Below are positions 20,966 to 31,703 of a stretch of DNA of 64,000 bases, piece by piece. The stretch spans positions 62,001-126,000 of the forward strand of contig CANLMI010000002.1 in NCBI GenBank assembly GCA_947492375.1. Reading direction: 5' to 3'. A program made the position numbers and the translations under genes. Source of the DNA: an uncultured Kordiimonas sp. GTDB lineage: Bacteria; Pseudomonadota; Alphaproteobacteria; Sphingomonadales; Kordiimonadaceae. Numbering within the stretch: position 1 is the stretch's first letter; every line of letters starts with the position of its first letter. The notes beneath the pieces are model-generated. The model saw only the letters and a program-made list of their open reading frames with translations. It did no database searches and was not told the origin of the DNA.

Positions 20966-21337
20966 TCATACATGCTGATCAATAAGGATCGAATTACCAT
21001 CAGGGTCATTAATCATAAAACTACCCGGCCCTGATGATGCTTCATCAACTTCATTTATTATCACAACACCATCAGCCTTCAGCTTTTTCTGGATCTCCCG
21101 AATATCTATCGCCCCTTCTACAGTTTCGGCTTCGTTTGTCCAACCCGGATTAAAAGTCAGCATGTTTTTATCAAACATTCCTTGAAACAGGCCGATCACA
21201 CAGCTTGGGCTTTTCATAATCAGCCAACCCTGCCCTGTATCGCCGTGAAATTTCTCAAATCCCAATTTTTCGTAAAAAGCACGAGATACCGCGATATCCT
21301 TCACTGTTAAACTAAGTGAAAATGCACCAAGTTTCAT
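20966..21337 (-). CDS. VOC/glyoxalase family protein
   Basis: 123 aa; LTVKDIAVSRAFYEKLGF, FMINDPDGNSILIDQH. Confidence 0.88.
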   Translation of the reverse strand: MKLGAFSLSLTVKDIAVSRAFYEKLGFEKFHGDTGQGWLIMKSPSCVIGLFQGMFDKNMLTFNPGWTNEAETVEGAIDIREIQKKLKADGVVIINEVDEASSGPGSFMINDPDGNSILIDQHV

Positions 21338-21458
21338 GATAGTCTCCCTATTCAGCGTTAAGTACCGAGCATCAAGATCATATCACATAAGCGACAGATA
21401 AGTTTGTTTTTAATGAGAGCATATATCATATTACAACATATCAACTGAGGAAAATATT

Positions 21459-22457
21459 ATGTCTAAAAGCAATAAAAACCCTAATAGAAGAGAGCTTCTC
21501 GCCGGAACTGCAATGTTAGCCGCAACAGCTCCTTTGGCGGCGACTTCGATTAAATTTGATGAGACAAAAACAGACCTGTCAGGAAAATCCATCCTGATTA
21601 CAGGTTGCTCATCTGGCTTTGGCCGGCTGGGGGCCGAGTATTATGCACAGCGGGGTGCTAAAGTATTTGCAACCATGCGAAACCTGCCACGCTCGGAAGC
21701 AACCGAACTCGCGAACATTGCAAAACGTGATAACCTTGATATTGAAATTATCGAAATTGATGTCCTCTCAGAAGAGAGTATTGAGGCAGGTGTTCAAAAA
21801 GCGCTTACGTCAGCAGGCGGCAAAATAGATGTCCTGATCAATAATGCAGGGATTGGCATCACTGGGCCGGTTGAAGTACAGGATATGGCAGCGACCGAAC
21901 TTATCTTCAGTACCAACGTCTTTGGCCCTCAGCGCATGATAAGGGCGCTCTTGCCATCCATGAGGAAAGCGCAAAACGGCCAAATATTTAATATTTCATC
22001 GCAGTTAGGTCGTGTAATTCTGCCAAGCGCCGGTCATTATTCCGCAACAAAATTTGCTCTTGAAGCATTAAGCGAACAGCTTGCTTACGAACTTGTTCCA
22101 TATGGAATTGATGTAACCATCATCGAACCCGGTGGCTATCCAACACAAATCTGGAGTAAGCGTGTAAACTATAATAAAGATTTGCTAGGTCGCATGCCTG
22201 AAGAACAGAAAAAAGCATATGCCCCATTTGTTGAGCGAATGACTGAGGATAGCGGCGGCGGGAATACCAACCCAATTGATATTCCGCGCAACATTGTTGA
22301 GATTATCTCCATGCCCAAGGGCGAACGCCCGCTAAGGCGCCCAGTACATCCGGTTTATATTCCACAGGCCAAAATTAATCAGATAAGCGCTGATGTACAG
22401 ATTGAAATGCTAGGGAACTCACCATTCGGGCCTTGGGTAAAAAGCGTTTTAACGTAA
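21459..22457 (+). CDS. SDR family oxidoreductase with Tat-like N-terminus
   Basis: 332 aa; ILITGCSSGFG, LINNAGIG, YSATKFALEALSE motifs; N-terminal NRRELLAGTAMLAATAPLAATS. Confidence 0.88.
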   Translation: MSKSNKNPNRRELLAGTAMLAATAPLAATSIKFDETKTDLSGKSILITGCSSGFGRLGAEYYAQRGAKVFATMRNLPRSEATELANIAKRDNLDIEIIEIDVLSEESIEAGVQKALTSAGGKIDVLINNAGIGITGPVEVQDMAATELIFSTNVFGPQRMIRALLPSMRKAQNGQIFNISSQLGRVILPSAGHYSATKFALEALSEQLAYELVPYGIDVTIIEPGGYPTQIWSKRVNYNKDLLGRMPEEQKKAYAPFVERMTEDSGGGNTNPIDIPRNIVEIISMPKGERPLRRPVHPVYIPQAKINQISADVQIEMLGNSPFGPWVKSVLT

Positions 22458-22528
22458 TTTTTGATGCAAACACGCGTAATTATGCTAAAGGAACGCTCAA
22501 ATTCATTTAGATATTTGAAGAGCGTTCC

Positions 22529-23596
22529 ATGGCACCTGGCATTACCAATCAAGCCCCAACAGAATTAACCATCACTCGCCCTGATGACTGGCATGTTCAC
22601 TTGCGTGACGGTGATATGCTTAAATCAGTCGCCGACTATACGGCCCGCCAGTTCGCGCGTGCTATCATTATGCCAAACCTGGCACCGCCAGTTACAACAA
22701 CTGCCCTTGCTAGTGCATACCGTGAACGCATTCAGGCTGCTGTGTCGCCGGAGCATGATTTCACTCCTCTGATGACATGCTACCTCACCAACACAACAGA
22801 TGCTGATGACCTTCGCGCCGGATTTGAAAGTGGTGTTTTAACAGCCTGCAAATTATATCCAGCGAACGCTACCACCAATTCCAGCCACGGCGTTACCGAC
22901 ATCAACAAAACCTACCCCGTTCTCAAAGTGATGGAAAAAATTGGCATGCCGCTCTTGGTCCACGGTGAAGTGACCGATAAAGAAATTGATATTTTTGACC
23001 GCGAAGCAGTGTTTATCGAGCGCATCATGAGCAAGATTGTAAAGGACTTCCCTTCGCTCAAAGTTGTGTTCGAACATATCACAACCGCTGACGCTGCGGA
23101 CTTCGTTATGGAAACCAGTGGCCCGGTTGCAGCCACCATTACACCCCATCATCTTGAATTTAACCGAAACGCGATTTTTGAAGGCGGGATCAGACCACAT
23201 TATTACTGCCTGCCTATTGCCAAGCGCGAACAACATCGCATTGCCCTTAGGAAGGCTGCAACGTCTGGATCAAACAAATTTTTCCTTGGAACAGATACGG
23301 CCCCCCATACTTTGGATAAGAAGGAAAATGCATGCGGGTGTGCCGGTATCTTTAATGCCCCCTATGCGATCGAGAATTACGCAAGTGTGTTTGAGGAAGA
23401 AGATGCCCTTGATAAACTAGAGGCCTTTGCATCACTTAATGGCCCCCAATTCTATGGCATGGCAGTAAACAAAGAAAAAATCACCCTGAAACGAGAAAAA
23501 ACAATTGTTCCTGAACGTCTAAATGCCGCAGGAACCCAGATTATGCCTTATCACGCAGGCGAAACACTCCGGTGGCGATACAATGGTATTGTATAG
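22529..23596 (+). CDS. pyrC: Dihydroorotase
   Basis: 355 aa; [42 protein letters not shown] typical of PyrC class II. Confidence 0.95.
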   Translation: MAPGITNQAPTELTITRPDDWHVHLRDGDMLKSVADYTARQFARAIIMPNLAPPVTTTALASAYRERIQAAVSPEHDFTPLMTCYLTNTTDADDLRAGFESGVLTACKLYPANATTNSSHGVTDINKTYPVLKVMEKIGMPLLVHGEVTDKEIDIFDREAVFIERIMSKIVKDFPSLKVVFEHITTADAADFVMETSGPVAATITPHHLEFNRNAIFEGGIRPHYYCLPIAKREQHRIALRKAATSGSNKFFLGTDTAPHTLDKKENACGCAGIFNAPYAIENYASVFEEEDALDKLEAFASLNGPQFYGMAVNKEKITLKREKTIVPERLNAAGTQIMPYHAGETLRWRYNGIV

Positions 23597-23687
23597 CTAA
23601 GTATACAACCCTTGTTATAACGCTGACGTGAGTATGCATATCACGGCTTCCTATGTATGGTGACGACGTATTATTTGGGAGGCAGAT

Positions 23688-24569
23688 ATGTGCGATCAAT
23701 TCACTGAAAATGACAACGAAACCTTTGAGAAAAAGGGCGGCTCTTTAAACCGCCGTGATTTTACAAGTATGAGCGCAGCCGCGATTATGGCTGCCATGTT
23801 CCCGGCGTCCGCGATGGCAGACGAAAACATCACAGAATCTGACGTAACAGTTGATATGGCCGAAGGCTCGTCGGATTGCTATTTCGTACGACCAAGCAAA
23901 GGCAAGCACCCAGGTGTCTTAATGTGGCCAGATATCAAAGGTTTGCGCCCTGCATTCCGCGCAATGGGTAAACGCCTAGCGATGGCTGGATACTCTGTTC
24001 TTGTAGTAAACCCTTTTTACCGGGATGCAAAAGCGCCAGTTGTTGGCCCGGATGCAAGTTTCCATGACCCTGATACCCGCAAATTCCTTATCGGCATGGC
24101 ACGCAAGCTAACGCAGGATGCCAGCATGTCTGATGCACGTGCATATATCAGTTTCCTTGATGCACAAGGCAGTACCGATACATCAAAAAAGGTTGGCACC
24201 ATGGGATATTGCATGGGCGGTCCATTGATTATGCGAACGGCTGGCGCAGTCCCAGAACGTGTGGGGGCGGCAGCCTCTTTCCACGGCGGTGGCTTGGTAA
24301 CCGACCGCGAAGATAGCCCGCACCTTCTCATACCGACATCTCCAGCGCATGTACTTCATGCTATTGCTGAAAACGATGACGAACGCTTCCCTGATGCGAA
24401 AAACGTTCTCAAAGAAGCATATGAGAAAGCAGGCGTACCAGCCGAGATCGAGGTTTACAAAGACACGCTTCATGGTTGGTGCCCACCTGATAGTCAGGTT
24501 TACAACAAGGCTCAGGCTGAAAAAGCATGGTCCCGTACGCTCAAATTATTTGAAACAGCGCTTGTATAA
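23688..24569 (+). CDS. Dienelactone hydrolase family protein with Tat-like signal
   Basis: 293 aa; LNRRDFTSMSAAAIMAAMFPASAMA, GTMGYCMGGPL, LHGWCPPDSQVYNKAQAEKAW. Confidence 0.88.
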   Translation: MCDQFTENDNETFEKKGGSLNRRDFTSMSAAAIMAAMFPASAMADENITESDVTVDMAEGSSDCYFVRPSKGKHPGVLMWPDIKGLRPAFRAMGKRLAMAGYSVLVVNPFYRDAKAPVVGPDASFHDPDTRKFLIGMARKLTQDASMSDARAYISFLDAQGSTDTSKKVGTMGYCMGGPLIMRTAGAVPERVGAAASFHGGGLVTDREDSPHLLIPTSPAHVLHAIAENDDERFPDAKNVLKEAYEKAGVPAEIEVYKDTLHGWCPPDSQVYNKAQAEKAWSRTLKLFETALV

Positions 24570-24577
24570 AAAGCAAC

Positions 24578-25477
24578 TTATTCAAACGGCAAACGTTTGA
24601 TCCAATCAGTCACAGTGGTGAATGTCGCATTCATATTATTGTGGCCAAGGTTGGAAAATAAAGCATACTCATAGTCGTGCCCTGCGGCTATGAGAATGTC
24701 CAGCCGTTCCATTGATAAATCAACAGGCACGCTACCATCCTGTGCACCAAAAACCCAGAAGCCAGGAATATTTAATTTTGTAAGATTTTCGCTCGGGACG
24801 CTATCACGGCCAAGAAAGTCGGGCCAAATATATTTGGAAGTACGTGCATCAAGGGCCTCACGGTAACTGGGCACCTTTTTATCATCTCTGTCCCGTGTAT
24901 ATTTGCTAAAGATATCTTCCTCACTCACTTTGCAAACAGGGCCACTCCAAAGCACTATATAGTCAAGATACTCTGCCTTTTCAGCCGCTACAGGCACAAT
25001 CCACCCTGCTTGGCTAATTCCTGTTAGTCCGAGAGGTAAGCCTTTAGTTCTTTCATGTTCTCTTAGAACATTAAGTGCTGCAAGCGCATCATCAGCGAGC
25101 AAATCAATATTTTGACCGCTAACACTTTGTTTGCTTTCATACTCACCACCAGATTTTCCCACGCCGCGTTTATCATATACAAGCGCCGCAATCCCCTCTG
25201 CGGCAAAACGTTTGGCCCAGTGTAGGCTTCTTGATTGTTTGCCAGAACCATGAACAAACACAACAGCCGAGTGAATAATCTCGGTTTTCGGCAACACAAT
25301 TGTACCTGAAAGCATCACCGCCTGGCTTGGAAAAGTAACTTCTTCCATACTATACTCATCACTGTAACCAGGAAATGTGCACAAAGTAAAAAATGCAAAA
25401 ATACCAATACATCTAATGCTAAATATTTTTATTATTTCCTCCCCACATAAAATTTGAATTCGTTTAACAAACATCAC
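24578..25477 (-). CDS. Secreted alpha/beta hydrolase
   Basis: 299 aa; signal peptide, VFVHGSGKQSRS, YDKRGVGKSGG, GLTGISQAGW. Confidence 0.85.
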   Translation of the reverse strand: MMFVKRIQILCGEEIIKIFSIRCIGIFAFFTLCTFPGYSDEYSMEEVTFPSQAVMLSGTIVLPKTEIIHSAVVFVHGSGKQSRSLHWAKRFAAEGIAALVYDKRGVGKSGGEYESKQSVSGQNIDLLADDALAALNVLREHERTKGLPLGLTGISQAGWIVPVAAEKAEYLDYIVLWSGPVCKVSEEDIFSKYTRDRDDKKVPSYREALDARTSKYIWPDFLGRDSVPSENLTKLNIPGFWVFGAQDGSVPVDLSMERLDILIAAGHDYEYALFSNLGHNNMNATFTTVTDWIKRLPFE

Positions 25478-25615
25478 GGAACCTCAAAATCCAGTTCTTG
25501 CATCCATTCAAAAGCTGACAGATACTAAGGACTGTATCCAGTAAACTTTGGAGTATTTTGTTCAAGCGCGTACGCGGTAATACGCAGGATTAACCAAACA
25601 ATAGGAGATCATCAC

Positions 25616-26842
25616 ATGTTCCATTCAAAACCTTATGGTGCAATCATGTGTTTGATTTACAGTATAATATGTCTCACCAATTACTCGGCCCCACTGTCAG
25701 CTTCGGAGTTTACCACCCGAACATTAACCGAACAAAATCTAGTTGATATTCTTGTAGGGTCCTGCATTCAATCCACGCGCAACTGTGATCCTTCCGGCCC
25801 GATAAAGGAAGTAAAAGCAGCGTTAAAAGCTGGTAAAACTTTCAAAATTATAAAAGTAAAAGACGTTCCCGGTAACGGTATGGTCGTTGCCGTTCAAGGC
25901 ATTGGAGGCGGCGGCCCATGGCAATATGTTATTGACCGTATCAATCAACAAAACCTCGCTGTCCTTCAAAGCCCTGAACGTGCAGTCGTTGAACTTTTCA
26001 GTGAATATACAGGTAAAGATGTGGTCGCGCTGGTACGTTCAGAAGCTGCCGGAGCTACCGCCGCCGCCCTTCTACTTAGCGCAGATATGAATATACCAAC
26101 GCTTGACGGTGGTATCACAGGGCGGGCAGTGCCGGAAGTACAACAATCAATTCCCTGGATTAACGGCATTGCCTCAATTCCCACAGCCATCATTACTCCC
26201 TGGGGCGATCAGATTATTATCAAGCATGCGGCTGATGAATACCGTGTTGAAGATATTAGCCGTGCAATCGCGGTTGCAAGCGGCGGTGATGCCTATATTA
26301 CCATGACCCCCATGTCTGGAAAAATGCTGGAAAAGGGCGTAATACAAGGCAGTATCACTGAGGCTGAGTTGTTTGGCCGCACAGTGCGCGAAGCTACACA
26401 AAAGGGTAAAGACCCCATCGACGCCATAGTTGCTGTATCAAAGGGGTATAAACTTTTTGATGGTATAGTCATAAAAGCGGAGGAACGAGGTGACAGAGGA
26501 TTCAATTGGGTAGAAGCGACCTTGGAAGGCAGAGGTGATTTCGCGGGTCACGTTTATAAACTGTTCGTTAAAAACGAAAATATAGTGGGTTGGTTAGATG
26601 GTAAGCTAAACGCTATTTCACCAGACTATATCTATAACCTTGATCCAGACACCGGGCGTTCCACGCTTGGTATCGGATATGGCGGATACGTTGTTGGAGA
26701 AAAGGTTGCATTGATCGGTGTTCCTGCCCCAAGCCAATGGCGAAGCAAAAAAGGAATTGAGCTCATAGGGCCGCGACATTTCGGTTTTGATTTTGACTAT
26801 ATCCCAATTGAACAATTACAACGGGTAAAAGTTAAGAAGTAA
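25616..26842 (+). CDS. DUF917 (hydantoinase-like) protein with N-terminal signal-like segment
   Basis: 408 aa; LTEQNLVDILVGSCI, SEAAGATAAALLLSADMNIPTLDGGITGRAVPEVQQS, PMSGKMLEKGVIQGSITEAELFGRTVREA match the DUF917 pattern. Confidence 0.8.
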   Translation: MFHSKPYGAIMCLIYSIICLTNYSAPLSASEFTTRTLTEQNLVDILVGSCIQSTRNCDPSGPIKEVKAALKAGKTFKIIKVKDVPGNGMVVAVQGIGGGGPWQYVIDRINQQNLAVLQSPERAVVELFSEYTGKDVVALVRSEAAGATAAALLLSADMNIPTLDGGITGRAVPEVQQSIPWINGIASIPTAIITPWGDQIIIKHAADEYRVEDISRAIAVASGGDAYITMTPMSGKMLEKGVIQGSITEAELFGRTVREATQKGKDPIDAIVAVSKGYKLFDGIVIKAEERGDRGFNWVEATLEGRGDFAGHVYKLFVKNENIVGWLDGKLNAISPDYIYNLDPDTGRSTLGIGYGGYVVGEKVALIGVPAPSQWRSKKGIELIGPRHFGFDFDYIPIEQLQRVKVKK

Positions 26843-26867
26843 TCCAAAACAGGAGACACAATTACAT

Positions 26868-27509
26868 CTAACGACGTAAACCAAGCTTGTTCAGGCGCCA
26901 ACGAAGCGTCTCAATTCGGTCCTGTCCAAAAAATGGCTCACCGCGCACGACCATTGTTGGCACACCCCAGTGGCCTGCGGCCTCCAGGCTTTCATGATTA
27001 CGTTCGATCTCTTGTAAATGATCACCACCTTCAATCGCAATATCCATATCAGCCAGATCAAGGCCCGCAGCCTGCGTAGCGCTAGCCAAGTGATCACCCT
27101 TATTCCAATTCTCGGTTCCACCATAAATCAGATGTGATATTTCCTTTGCGAAAGCAATGCCCTTACCACGCCGTTGTGCTTCAACACCTAATTTTACAAG
27201 GCGCAGAATAAGCGATTGATCTTCAGCAACTTCATAGGTTTCATAATTCTGATTAACTGGGTCAGGTTTGGGCGGAAAATGCATTGGCATACCAAGATAT
27301 TCCGCACGGCGTATACTATCCCGAATGATATAAAGCGCCGGCTTTTTGTTGGAGGCATCAAACAATGTTTGTTTGGACCTGAGTGCCACCGGCAACACCA
27401 CCCGCAAGTTCACTTCAACATCATAATCCTCAGCAAGCTGAACCAGTTCCGGTGTTGCAAGGTAGGAATACGGACTTCTGAATGACCAATAAACATCGAT
27501 AACTTCCAT
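26868..27509 (-). CDS. 2-hydroxychromene-2-carboxylate isomerase / DsbA-family oxidoreductase
   Basis: 213 aa; DVYWSFRSPYSYLATPEL, WGVPTMVVRGEPFFGQDRIETLRWRL. Confidence 0.87.
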   Translation of the reverse strand: MEVIDVYWSFRSPYSYLATPELVQLAEDYDVEVNLRVVLPVALRSKQTLFDASNKKPALYIIRDSIRRAEYLGMPMHFPPKPDPVNQNYETYEVAEDQSLILRLVKLGVEAQRRGKGIAFAKEISHLIYGGTENWNKGDHLASATQAAGLDLADMDIAIEGGDHLQEIERNHESLEAAGHWGVPTMVVRGEPFFGQDRIETLRWRLNKLGLRR

Positions 27510-27695
27510 ACTTTACACCACAAGCTTTTCAAATCATATTTCACTTCAGTAAAGTATGGTAATTTATATAGATGTCAAATTACAAAGTAGTAAGTTAGCC
27601 AGGGCGTCTCTGCAGCCAAATCACCCTAGCCTTCAGCAAAACTTGCGATCCTTGTCTCTAACACCTGTTATGATATACTAAATTTATCAAACTTA

Positions 27696-29066
27696 GTGGA
27701 GGGGGTCAAAGCGGTGCGATATTTAACAGTTTTATTTTGGTGTCTCTGTTTTTCTTTAAATGCAAATGCTGACAAAGAAATATATCCAGAATCGATAATT
27801 ATTGATATTGATAATCATATCATTGAACGCTGGCAAAGAAACGAACCTGGCGGAGGCGTAGTTATAATTGAAAACGGCGAGATAATTTACGAGAACTATC
27901 GAGGCCTCAGTAATATACAACAAAAAACACTTTTCACTGACGACACTATTATCCAATATGCATCTGTTACCAAACGTTTTACAGCTGCAGCAATTTTGAA
28001 ACTAGTTGCGAAAAATAAACTTAAACTCGATAAAAAAATTGGCCAATACTTACCATCACTTGATAAGAAATTTAACAAGATAACTGTTCGGCATCTTTTA
28101 ACGCATAGTAGCGGTATACCGTCTCTATTTGAAGGCGACTCAAGCTATAATTACTCAACCAAAGAAAACTTAGAACAAATAAATACTCTGGGGTTACAGT
28201 TCGAACCAGGGACAAACTCTTCCTATAGTAATAATGGGTACACTGTTCTAGGGGCAATTCTAGAGCAACAAACAGGCAAAGCGTGGCATGAGGTAATCAA
28301 GGAATATATCGCGCCCACTAAAAACTATAAAAGCATTCAGTATTTGGGGGATTACCTAAACAGCAATAATCTACCTGCTGTAGGATATTATGAAGAACAC
28401 GACGGCTACCCAATAGCACATATGAAATCACCTGGAATATTACATGCTAATGGTGGGCTCGCTGGTACTACAAAAGATTTAGCTTTATGGGTATATGCTT
28501 TTCATAATAGCGATATACTTTCACCCGCTATGTTAACAATTGCTCATGAAAAACAAGCACTTCCAAATGGCAACATAGGCTGGGCTGCAGGAATGTTCAG
28601 ATTTAATTATAAAGGCGTGGATGTTGTTGGCCATGACGGTAGCGTATCAGGCACCAACGCGTACACACTTTACATACCCAAAAATGATAGAGTTATTGTG
28701 ACGGCTAGTAATACACCACACGATGCACGTCATTTAGCATTCAAAGTACTATCACATTTCCTGAAAAAGCCCATCAAGAATTTCAAGCACCATGTTTTTG
28801 ATAGCGAACAACTGCAAGCTAACTTTGGCGCTTATAAATATAATAATGGAAATTTCGATCATTTTTTTATGAAAGATGAATCCCTCTTTATAAAAAGAGG
28901 TGATCAAACACCTGATAGATTATTATATGCTGGAAATGATATCTATTTTTTCAAAAGACGGAATCATTGGTTCCAGATTATAACTGATACAGCTGGGAAA
29001 AAAACTATGGCATTTCATCGCTTCGGCAATGCAAAAGCTATAGAAGCGAATAAATTTTCCAGATAA
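27696..29066 (+). CDS. Serine hydrolase, beta-lactamase class C-like
   Basis: 456 aa; YASVTKRFTAAAIL (SxxK), YSNNGYTVLG (YxN), VVGHDGSVSG; signal peptide; exact start uncertain (non-ATG options at 27696 and 27714). Confidence 0.85.
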   Translation: MEGVKAVRYLTVLFWCLCFSLNANADKEIYPESIIIDIDNHIIERWQRNEPGGGVVIIENGEIIYENYRGLSNIQQKTLFTDDTIIQYASVTKRFTAAAILKLVAKNKLKLDKKIGQYLPSLDKKFNKITVRHLLTHSSGIPSLFEGDSSYNYSTKENLEQINTLGLQFEPGTNSSYSNNGYTVLGAILEQQTGKAWHEVIKEYIAPTKNYKSIQYLGDYLNSNNLPAVGYYEEHDGYPIAHMKSPGILHANGGLAGTTKDLALWVYAFHNSDILSPAMLTIAHEKQALPNGNIGWAAGMFRFNYKGVDVVGHDGSVSGTNAYTLYIPKNDRVIVTASNTPHDARHLAFKVLSHFLKKPIKNFKHHVFDSEQLQANFGAYKYNNGNFDHFFMKDESLFIKRGDQTPDRLLYAGNDIYFFKRRNHWFQIITDTAGKKTMAFHRFGNAKAIEANKFSR

Positions 29067-29067
29067 C

Positions 29068-31698
29068 TCAATATCCTAAATTTGGGCTGAGCCATTTCTC
29101 GGCTTGCTCAATGCTCACACCGCGGCGTTTGGCGTAATCCTCAACCTGATCCTTGTTCACCTTGCCAACGCCAAAATATTTGGCTTCAGGGTGGCTGAAA
29201 TAATAACCGGAAACAGCGGCTGTTGGTGTCATCGCAAAACTTTCCGTTAACTCAACACCCGTATTTTCCTGTGCGTTCAACAGATCAAACAAGGCTGGTT
29301 TTTCTGAATGATCAGGGCAGGCGGGGTAACCCGGTGCTGGGCGAATGCCCTTGTACCGCTCTTTGATAAGTTCTTCGTTATCTAGTGCCTCATCAGTTGC
29401 ATAGCCCCAGAATTCCTTCCGTACACGTTCATGCATATGTTCTGCAAACGCTTCCGCCAAACGATCTGCGAGCGCTTTGATCATGATCTCATTATAATCA
29501 TCGTGTGCTGCCTTAAAACGTGCAACATGTTCATCAATACCGTGCCCTGCGGTCACGACAAAGCCCCCCATCCAGTCAGGCTTGCCATCAACGGGACTAA
29601 CAAAATCAGCGAGGCAATCATTGGTGCGGCCAGCACGTTTTTCAATTTGCTGCCTTAGGCAGTGGATCGTTCCCTTGATATTGTCGCCGCCACTCTCGCC
29701 AAACAGGATGATATCATCCCCGTCTCGCGCAGCAGGCCAAAAACCAATCACGCCCTTTGCGGTTAACCATTTCTCGTCAACAATCTGCTTAAGCATTGCC
29801 TGCGCGTCTTTAAATAAACTACGGGCGCTTTCACCCACGACATCATCATCAAGGATTTGCGGATATTTGCCTGCCAGCTCCCATGTGCGGAAAAATGGTG
29901 TCCAGTCGATACGCTCCACGAGCTTTTCGAGCGGGTAATCATCAAATACTTTTGTACCTGTAAACAGCGGTTCGCTTGGTGTATGATCAATAAAATCAAC
30001 ATTGGCGGCATTTTCCCGCGCAGTTTCAATCGACACCAATCGATCGCTTTTGGGTTTAGCTAAGCGTTTTTCACGAATATCATCATATTCGGTTTTAATA
30101 CCCGTGACATACCCTGTCTTCATCTCATCAGACATCAAGGTACTCGCCACACCAACGGCGCGGGATGCATCAAGCACATGAATAGCAGGCCCCGAATAAT
30201 TGGGTGCGATTTTCACCGCTGTATGCACGCGGCTAGTGGTCGCGCCGCCGATCAAAAGCGGCATTGCCATGCCCTTACGCTCCATCTCTGCCGCAACAGT
30301 TACCATTTCATCCAGCGACGGTGTGATCAGGCCTGAAAGGCCGATGATATCAGCACCGTGATCATTCGCAGCCTTAAGAATATCGGCCCACGGCACCATA
30401 ACACCGAGGTCGATGACCTCGTAATTATTACATTGCAAGACAACCCCGACGATGTTTTTACCGATATCATGTACATCACCCTTAACGGTTGCCATGATGA
30501 TCTTGCCTTTGGCTCTCGAGCCCTCTTCCTTCTCCGCCTCGATATAAGGCTGGAGATACGCAACAGATTGTTTCATCACCCGCGCGGATTTCACCACCTG
30601 CGGCAGAAACATTTGGCCAGAACCAAACAAGTCCCCCACTGTGTTCATACCGTCCATCAAGGGGCCTTCAATAACCTGAATAGGGCGGTCGAATTTTTGG
30701 CGAACTTCTTCCGTGTCTGCAACAATATAGTCGGCGATACCCTTTACAAGCGCATGTTCGATACGTTTCTCAACAGGTTTTTCACGCCACGAAAGGTCTT
30801 CAACACGCTTTTTACCGCCCTGCCCTTTAAACTCTTCAGCGATATCCAACAAGCGCTCGGTTGCATCTGCGCGGCGGTTCAGGATAACATCCTCCACACG
30901 CTCTTTAAGCTCAGCAGGAATATCGGAATACACCGTTAGCTGGCCCGCGTTTACAATGCCCATATCCATACCGGCCTTAATCGCGTGATAAAGGAAGACA
31001 CTGTGCATTGCCTCGCGAACCGGGTTATTACCGCGGAATGAGAATGAAATATTGGAAACGCCGCCAGACACCTTGGCATGCGGCAGGTGTGTTTTGATCA
31101 ACCGCGTTGCTTCGATGAAATCAACACCGTAATTATCATGCTCTTCAATCCCGGTCGCCACAGCGAAAATATTTGGGTCAAAGATAATATCCTCAGGCGG
31201 AAAACCAACCTTGTTAACGAGCACATCATAACTGCGTTTACAAATTTCAAACTTACGCTCGATGCTATCGGCTTGTCCGTTTTCGTCAAACGCCATCACG
31301 ACAACAGCAGCGCCGTAACGCATAATCTGTTTCGCTTGCGATACGAAAGATTCTTCACCTTCCTTAAGGCTGATCGAGTTAACCACCGCCTTGCCTTGCA
31401 CGCATTTAAGGCCAGCCTCAATCACAGTCCATTTCGAACTATCTATCATGATGGGAACACGCGCAATATCAGGCTCGGACGCGATAAGTTTCAGGAATTT
31501 TTCCATCGCTGCCTCGGCGTCCAGCATCGCATCATCCATGTTGATATCGATGATTTGCGCACCGCCTTCTACCTGATGGCGGGCGACCGAAATCGCTTCC
31601 TCGTAATTTTCTTCAAAGATCAGTTTTTTGAACTTGGCCGAACCCGCAACATTGGTTCGCTCGCCAACATTAATAAACTGTGCGATAGGTTTATTCAT
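29068..31698 (-). CDS. metH: Cobalamin-dependent methionine synthase, pterin-, B12- and SAM-activation-domain subunit
   Basis: 876 aa; [37 protein letters not shown] (B12), [26 protein letters not shown]. Confidence 0.95.
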   Translation of the reverse strand: MNKPIAQFINVGERTNVAGSAKFKKLIFEENYEEAISVARHQVEGGAQIIDINMDDAMLDAEAAMEKFLKLIASEPDIARVPIMIDSSKWTVIEAGLKCVQGKAVVNSISLKEGEESFVSQAKQIMRYGAAVVVMAFDENGQADSIERKFEICKRSYDVLVNKVGFPPEDIIFDPNIFAVATGIEEHDNYGVDFIEATRLIKTHLPHAKVSGGVSNISFSFRGNNPVREAMHSVFLYHAIKAGMDMGIVNAGQLTVYSDIPAELKERVEDVILNRRADATERLLDIAEEFKGQGGKKRVEDLSWREKPVEKRIEHALVKGIADYIVADTEEVRQKFDRPIQVIEGPLMDGMNTVGDLFGSGQMFLPQVVKSARVMKQSVAYLQPYIEAEKEEGSRAKGKIIMATVKGDVHDIGKNIVGVVLQCNNYEVIDLGVMVPWADILKAANDHGADIIGLSGLITPSLDEMVTVAAEMERKGMAMPLLIGGATTSRVHTAVKIAPNYSGPAIHVLDASRAVGVASTLMSDEMKTGYVTGIKTEYDDIREKRLAKPKSDRLVSIETARENAANVDFIDHTPSEPLFTGTKVFDDYPLEKLVERIDWTPFFRTWELAGKYPQILDDDVVGESARSLFKDAQAMLKQIVDEKWLTAKGVIGFWPAARDGDDIILFGESGGDNIKGTIHCLRQQIEKRAGRTNDCLADFVSPVDGKPDWMGGFVVTAGHGIDEHVARFKAAHDDYNEIMIKALADRLAEAFAEHMHERVRKEFWGYATDEALDNEELIKERYKGIRPAPGYPACPDHSEKPALFDLLNAQENTGVELTESFAMTPTAAVSGYYFSHPEAKYFGVGKVNKDQVEDYAKRRGVSIEQAEKWLSPNLGY

Positions 31699-31703
31699 TT
31701 TTC

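Noticed and set aside
30358-30939. 193-aa + strand ORF antisense to metH
   Set aside because: Shadow ORF in a conserved coding region with no recognisable domain
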